17,165 nt of DNA from an uncultured Flavobacteriaceae bacterium (lineage in GTDB: Bacteria > Bacteroidota > Bacteroidia > Flavobacteriales > Flavobacteriaceae), in contig CAMZMA010000292.1 of NCBI GenBank assembly GCA_947311815.1, positions 1-17,165 on the forward strand, read 5' to 3'. The notes under the pieces are model-generated. The model ran no database searches, was not told the origin of the DNA, and was given only the letters and a program-made list of their open reading frames with translations. Of this stretch, positions 13,566 through 17,165 are shown piece by piece (within the stretch, counting starts at the first letter, position 1; each line of letters opens with the position of its first letter). A program made the position numbers and the translations under genes.

Positions 13566-16260
13566 ACGAACATACCTTCTTTTATTAGTAAGTTTTCTCT
13601 GTATTCATCATACATTTGCACAAGATAAAACCCTAAAGTACCCAAAAACCGCAATAAAAGCAAAAAAAGACGCTCTTTTTTCTTTAAAAAATAAAAAAAA
13701 CATTGCCTTTTCTAAAGACAGTTTGGGTACAAAGAAAAAAGATACGCTTGTAAAAGACTCCATCAAACCCAAAGAAATTATTGATGGTATTATTACACAC
13801 AACGCCAAAGATTACTCTATACAAAATGCTAAAAACAAAACGGTTACTCTTTATAACAAAGCACATGTAGTTTATACAGATATCGATTTAAAAGCAGGAA
13901 TAATTATTATAGATTATAAGAAAAACACCCTGTTTGCTAAAGGCATAAAAGACAGTTTAGGGTACCAACAAAGACCTGTTTTTAAACAAGGTAACCAAGA
14001 GACAGAACAAGATTCTATGCTCTATAATTTTAAAACCAAACGAGCTTTAATCTACAATTTAAAAACGATACAAGGCGCAATTATTAGTTATGGCGATAAA
14101 ACAAAACGAGTAAACGACTCTACCGTTTATATCAGAAAAATGAGATTTACCACCTCTCAAAAAGATAGACCCGATTATTATATTGCTACCAATAAAGCAA
14201 AATTAGTTCCAGGTAAAAAAATTATTGTGGGTCTAAGTCAATTGTATATTGCTGATGTGCCTTTGCCTATCGGACTACCTTTTGCCTATTTTCCGATGAC
14301 CGAAACAAGTACTTCTGGAGTGTTAATTCCTTCGTACGGAGAAAATAACAACCAAGGTTTCTTTTTACAAAATGGCGGATATTATTTTGCGATTAACGAT
14401 TATGTTGATTTGGCCATAACTGGCGATGTTTACACCAACGGAAGCTGGGGATTAAGAACCGATTCTTATTACAAAAAACGTTATAAATTTTCTGGTAATT
14501 TTAGTTTAAGGTACGAAAACATCATCAACAGTATTAAAGGGTTTGATGATTATAACAAAGCCACAAACTTTAACATTAGATGGTCGCATGCGCAAGACAC
14601 CAAATCGAGTCCGAATTCTCGTTTTTCTGCCTCTGTAAACTTAGGAAGCAGTAAATATTACCGAGAATCTTTAAATGAAGTAAACACCTCTCAGTTTCAA
14701 ACAAATACATTAAGTTCTTCTGTTTCTTATTACAAAAAATTTGTAGATACGCCGTTTAATATGAATGCAACCATGACGCATTCTCAAAACACCAACACGC
14801 AAGTTATTAATATGACCTTGCCTTCTTTAACACTTAATATGGATAGAATTTATCCGTTTGCAGGTAAAGGAGGTGTAAAGAAAAATCCGATTCAAAAAAT
14901 GGGATTTAGCTATACCATGCAAGGAGAATACAGAATTAGTACTACCGATAGTTTGTTTTTTAAACCCGAAATGTTTAGAACAGCACAATCTGGTATCTCC
15001 CATAAAACAGGTACAAATACCAACATAAAACTCTTTAAATATTTTACACTTTCGCCGAGTGTTTCTTATAAAGAAGTTTGGTATTTCGATTACTTAAACA
15101 AAACGTACGACCCAAATTTAATTAACTCAGACGATTCTTTGGGTGGCGCTGTTTCTGATACCATAAAAGGTTTCAAATCTTATAGAGAATACAACTCTAG
15201 CGTAAATTTATCTACCAATGTGTACGGTACATTTAACTTTAAAAAAGGAAGATTAAAGTCGATAAGACACACATTTAGACCTTCTATTTCCTACGGATAT
15301 AGACCCGATTTTGCAAAAAAATACAACAAACAAGTACAAGCATCAGCAGACCCAACCGATATTGAAATTTATTCTCCTTTTGATACGGGTATTTACGGAA
15401 AACCTGGAGCTGGTGTTTCAAATTCAATCGGAATTTCTTTAAACAATGTGTTAGAAGCAAAAGTTGCTCCAAAAGACCCAGACAGCGATGAAGAAGATAA
15501 AAAAATTACCCTTTTAAATAACCTAAACATTAGTGCTTCGTATAATTTTACAGCAGACAGTTTACGCTGGTCAACGGTTGGTATGAATGCAGGTACTCGG
15601 TTATTTAAAGACAAACTTTCTTTAAACTTAAATGCTACTTTTGATCCTTATCAGGTAAACAGTGACGGAGTTAGAATAAATAAATTTGTTCCTAATTTTT
15701 TAAGACTTACCAATGCTAGTTTAACCGCCAATTTTTCTATTTCTAGTAGAGATTTTGAAGATAAAGAGGCAGGAAAAACAGCTAATAACAACAATACTAA
15801 TTCAAAATCTCAAGTAGAAACACCCGATATTATTGGTGCACAAACAAACCCTACCAATCAATTTGCTCAAACATCTGTTGGTAATAAAAATAATACAAAA
15901 GAAACAAAACTTTACCAAGCAAATGTACCATGGACATTAAATGTGGCATATTCTGCAAACTACACTAATAATGGTATCACAAAAGGAGAAATTGGTATTC
16001 ATACTTTAATGTTTAACGGTAATTTTGAATTATCACCAAAATGGAAAATAGGCTTTAACTCTGGGTACGATATTATAAAAGGTGCAATTTCCTTTACACG
16101 TTTAAATTTTTCTAGAGATTTAGATAGCTGGCAATTTAACTTTAACTGGACTCCTTTTGGAATTCGTAAATATTACTCATTTTTTATTGGCGTAAAAGCA
16201 TCCGTTTTTAAAGACTTAAAATGGGACAAACGCAAACCACCAGATAGAAACTTAAATTAA
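13555..16260 (+). CDS. lptD: LPS-assembly outer-membrane protein LptD
   Basis: A 901-residue outer-membrane protein that inserts lipopolysaccharide into the outer leaflet. The signal peptide MQTKRTYLLLLVSFLCIHHT ends at FAQ (about 23). A Lys-rich linker leads to an OstA/LptA-like beta-taco region (about 75-215; DIDLKAGIIIIDYKKNTLFA). Then comes the conserved junction VPLPIGLPFAYFPMTETSTSG (about 235-255), and the barrel runs to the C-terminus with an Asn-rich low-complexity insertion near 740-790. The mature part contains no cysteine, so the disulfide-controlled maturation known from E. coli cannot apply. The start is TTG (13555-13557): no ATG occurs between it and the in-frame stop at 13513-13515, and the signal peptide begins exactly there. 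ridA follows after 10 nt. It is divergent from the amidase-mce genes. Confidence 0.9.
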   Translation: MQTKRTYLLLLVSFLCIHHTFAQDKTLKYPKTAIKAKKDALFSLKNKKNIAFSKDSLGTKKKDTLVKDSIKPKEIIDGIITHNAKDYSIQNAKNKTVTLYNKAHVVYTDIDLKAGIIIIDYKKNTLFAKGIKDSLGYQQRPVFKQGNQETEQDSMLYNFKTKRALIYNLKTIQGAIISYGDKTKRVNDSTVYIRKMRFTTSQKDRPDYYIATNKAKLVPGKKIIVGLSQLYIADVPLPIGLPFAYFPMTETSTSGVLIPSYGENNNQGFFLQNGGYYFAINDYVDLAITGDVYTNGSWGLRTDSYYKKRYKFSGNFSLRYENIINSIKGFDDYNKATNFNIRWSHAQDTKSSPNSRFSASVNLGSSKYYRESLNEVNTSQFQTNTLSSSVSYYKKFVDTPFNMNATMTHSQNTNTQVINMTLPSLTLNMDRIYPFAGKGGVKKNPIQKMGFSYTMQGEYRISTTDSLFFKPEMFRTAQSGISHKTGTNTNIKLFKYFTLSPSVSYKEVWYFDYLNKTYDPNLINSDDSLGGAVSDTIKGFKSYREYNSSVNLSTNVYGTFNFKKGRLKSIRHTFRPSISYGYRPDFAKKYNKQVQASADPTDIEIYSPFDTGIYGKPGAGVSNSIGISLNNVLEAKVAPKDPDSDEEDKKITLLNNLNISASYNFTADSLRWSTVGMNAGTRLFKDKLSLNLNATFDPYQVNSDGVRINKFVPNFLRLTNASLTANFSISSRDFEDKEAGKTANNNNTNSKSQVETPDIIGAQTNPTNQFAQTSVGNKNNTKETKLYQANVPWTLNVAYSANYTNNGITKGEIGIHTLMFNGNFELSPKWKIGFNSGYDIIKGAISFTRLNFSRDLDSWQFNFNWTPFGIRKYYSFFIGVKASVFKDLKWDKRKPPDRNLN

Positions 16261-16270
16261 CTGTTTTTTT

Positions 16271-16651
16271 ATGAAAACCATTATACACACAACAAAAGCT
16301 CCTGAGCCAATTGGCGCATACAGTCAAGCTATTTTAACTAATAATACGCTTTATACTTCGGGGCAAATTGCGATAAACCCTGAATCAGGAAAATTAGTAT
16401 TAGATACTATTGAAGCAGAAACAACCCAAGTAATGAGAAACCTAAAAGAAGTATTAGCAGCTGCGGATATGACTTTTGAAAATGTTATAAAAACGTCTAT
16501 TTTTATTGCAGATATGCATCAGTTTTCTGCCATTAACAACGTATATGGAAGTTATTTTAACGACGAAACTGCACCTGCAAGAGAAACCGTTGAAGTTGCC
16601 AACTTGCCAAAATTTGTGAATGTAGAAATAAGTATGATTGCTGTTAAATAG
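16271..16651 (+). CDS. ridA: RidA family 2-iminobutanoate/2-iminopropanoate deaminase
   Basis: A 126-residue RidA/YjgF/YER057c protein, the usual length for the family. RidA hydrolyses reactive enamine/imine intermediates made by PLP enzymes such as threonine dehydratase, in the cytoplasm. Key features are present: PIGAYSQA (13-20), SGQIAINPESG (30-40), the substrate-binding arginine R104 in PARETVEV, and E119 near the end (VEISMIAVK). ATG is at 16271, 10 nt after lptD and preceded by a T run, so it is probably read through from the lptD transcript. Its last 8 bp overlap the end of mgsA, which converges from the other strand, leaving no room for a terminator between them. Confidence 0.93.
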   Translation: MKTIIHTTKAPEPIGAYSQAILTNNTLYTSGQIAINPESGKLVLDTIEAETTQVMRNLKEVLAAADMTFENVIKTSIFIADMHQFSAINNVYGSYFNDETAPARETVEVANLPKFVNVEISMIAVK

Positions 16652-17006
16652 CTTTCATTAACAATTCTGCTGTCGCAGGATTAGTAGCTAACGGTACGTT
16701 ATGTACATCGCACAAACGCATTAGCATAGAAATATCTGGTTCATGCGGATGTTTTTCTAACGGATCTCTAAAAAATAACACCATATTACAATTTCCTTCT
16801 GCCACTCTACTTGCAATTTGTGCATCACCTCCATAAGGACCTGATAAAAATTTCATGACCTCAAAACCTGCTTTTTCGGCTTTTGTTCCTGTAGTTCCTG
16901 TAGAAATAAGTGTGATATTTTTTTGATGTAAAATGGCTTTGTGTTCATTTAAAAACTGCACCATTTCTGCTTTTTTACCATCATGTGCTATAATTGCTAT
17001 TTCCAT
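16644..17006 (-). CDS. mgsA: Methylglyoxal synthase
   Basis: A 120-residue enzyme converting dihydroxyacetone phosphate to methylglyoxal and phosphate, a bypass of lower glycolysis under phosphate limitation. The active-site set is recognisable: H8-D9 (IAHDGKK), the phosphate loop STGTTG (35-40), SGPYGGD with D61, D81 (FRDPL), and H88/D91 (HPHEPD), corresponding to E. coli H19, D71, D91, H98 and D101. It is shorter than the E. coli protein (152) because both termini are trimmed. ATG is at 17006-17004. A good promoter precedes it. The 3' end overlaps the ridA 3' end by 8 bp on the opposite strand. Confidence 0.93.
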   Translation of the reverse strand: MEIAIIAHDGKKAEMVQFLNEHKAILHQKNITLISTGTTGTKAEKAGFEVMKFLSGPYGGDAQIASRVAEGNCNMVLFFRDPLEKHPHEPDISMLMRLCDVHNVPLATNPATAELLMKAI

Positions 17007-17020
17007 TGTGTATTTTTTTT

Positions 17021-17054
17021 CAAAGATAAAAAATCTATCTTAGTATATGACAAA
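17021..17054 (-). promoter_or_regulatory. Predicted mgsA promoter
   Basis: On minus, TTTG (17054-17051), 22 nt, then TATCTTTG (17028-17021), an exact TAnnTTTG. It ends 14 nt before the ATG of mgsA, giving a very short leader. Confidence 0.6.
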
Positions 17055-17101
17055 AAACACTTTAATACATGTAGATTTATGAAAATCAAATTCTTAGTAT
17101 C

Positions 17102-17151
17102 AGACCTCACAGGTTTTATTTATCCGCCGAGGGAGGAAAACCTGTGAGGTT
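17102..17151. repeat. Second copy of the palindrome, interrupted by a 19-nt loop
   Basis: ACCTCACAGGTTTT (17104-17117) and its complement (17137-17150) flank a GC-richer 19-nt centre, ATTTATCCGCCGAGGGAGG. The left flank TCAG is also shared with the copy at 1889-1921, so the two belong to one repeat family. No gene is seen between mgsA and the window end. Confidence 0.8.
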
Positions 17152-17165
17152 TCTAAAATTAAGAA

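Overview
The window looks like a chromosomal segment of a marine-type flavobacterium (Bacteroidota, probably Flavobacteriaceae; genus not determined). The evidence is AT-rich DNA, Bacteroidota-style promoters (TTG or TTTG, 17-22 nt, then TAnnTTTG), a TonB-dependent receptor with an N-terminal carboxypeptidase-regulatory-like domain, menaquinone genes, a Bacteroidota-type LptD, and short interspersed repeats containing GTCATTACGAG. Nearly everything from 1 to 13.5 kb is on the minus strand. lptD and ridA are on plus, and mgsA closes the window on minus.

Layout. 1-718: 5' part of a molybdenum hydroxylase (xanthine dehydrogenase) large subunit that runs off the left edge. 719-945: a repeat-rich spacer. 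946-2954: a CPBP-family membrane protease and menC, separated by a perfect 33-bp palindrome. 3003-7452: a self-contained block with its own terminator and promoter. It holds a small Cys-rich membrane protein, a ~480-nt spacer, a TonB-dependent receptor, and a secreted Asp-box beta-propeller with an unusual CxCC motif. 7502-8953: an SRPBCC protein and menA. 9044-13427: a minus-strand cluster made of a frameshifted N-acetylmuramoyl-L-alanine amidase, an MCE/MlaD protein, a membrane iron-sulfur protein and a CCG-domain protein. 13555-16651: lptD and ridA on plus, with promoters that overlap those of the amidase. 16644-17006: mgsA, tail to tail with ridA. 17102-17151: a second, interrupted copy of the palindrome.

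How the genes fit together. Two menaquinone genes (menC, menA) flank the receptor/propeller block, which looks like a cargo insertion in a housekeeping neighbourhood. Amidase, MCE and LptD are envelope functions: septal peptidoglycan hydrolysis, lipid traffic and LPS insertion. The paired iron-sulfur proteins look like a membrane quinone/electron-transfer module.

Points most worth a second look: (i) the Cys-rich protein, receptor and propeller cassette, possibly a metal (copper?) acquisition locus; (ii) complete loss of the four expected ligand cysteines in the first CCG domain of the iron-sulfur protein at 9044-9823; (iii) the single-base frameshift at an A6 run that separates the amidase zinc site from its catalytic glutamate; (iv) several families of intergenic palindromes and repeats. 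No tRNA, rRNA, CRISPR array, transposase or phage gene was seen.
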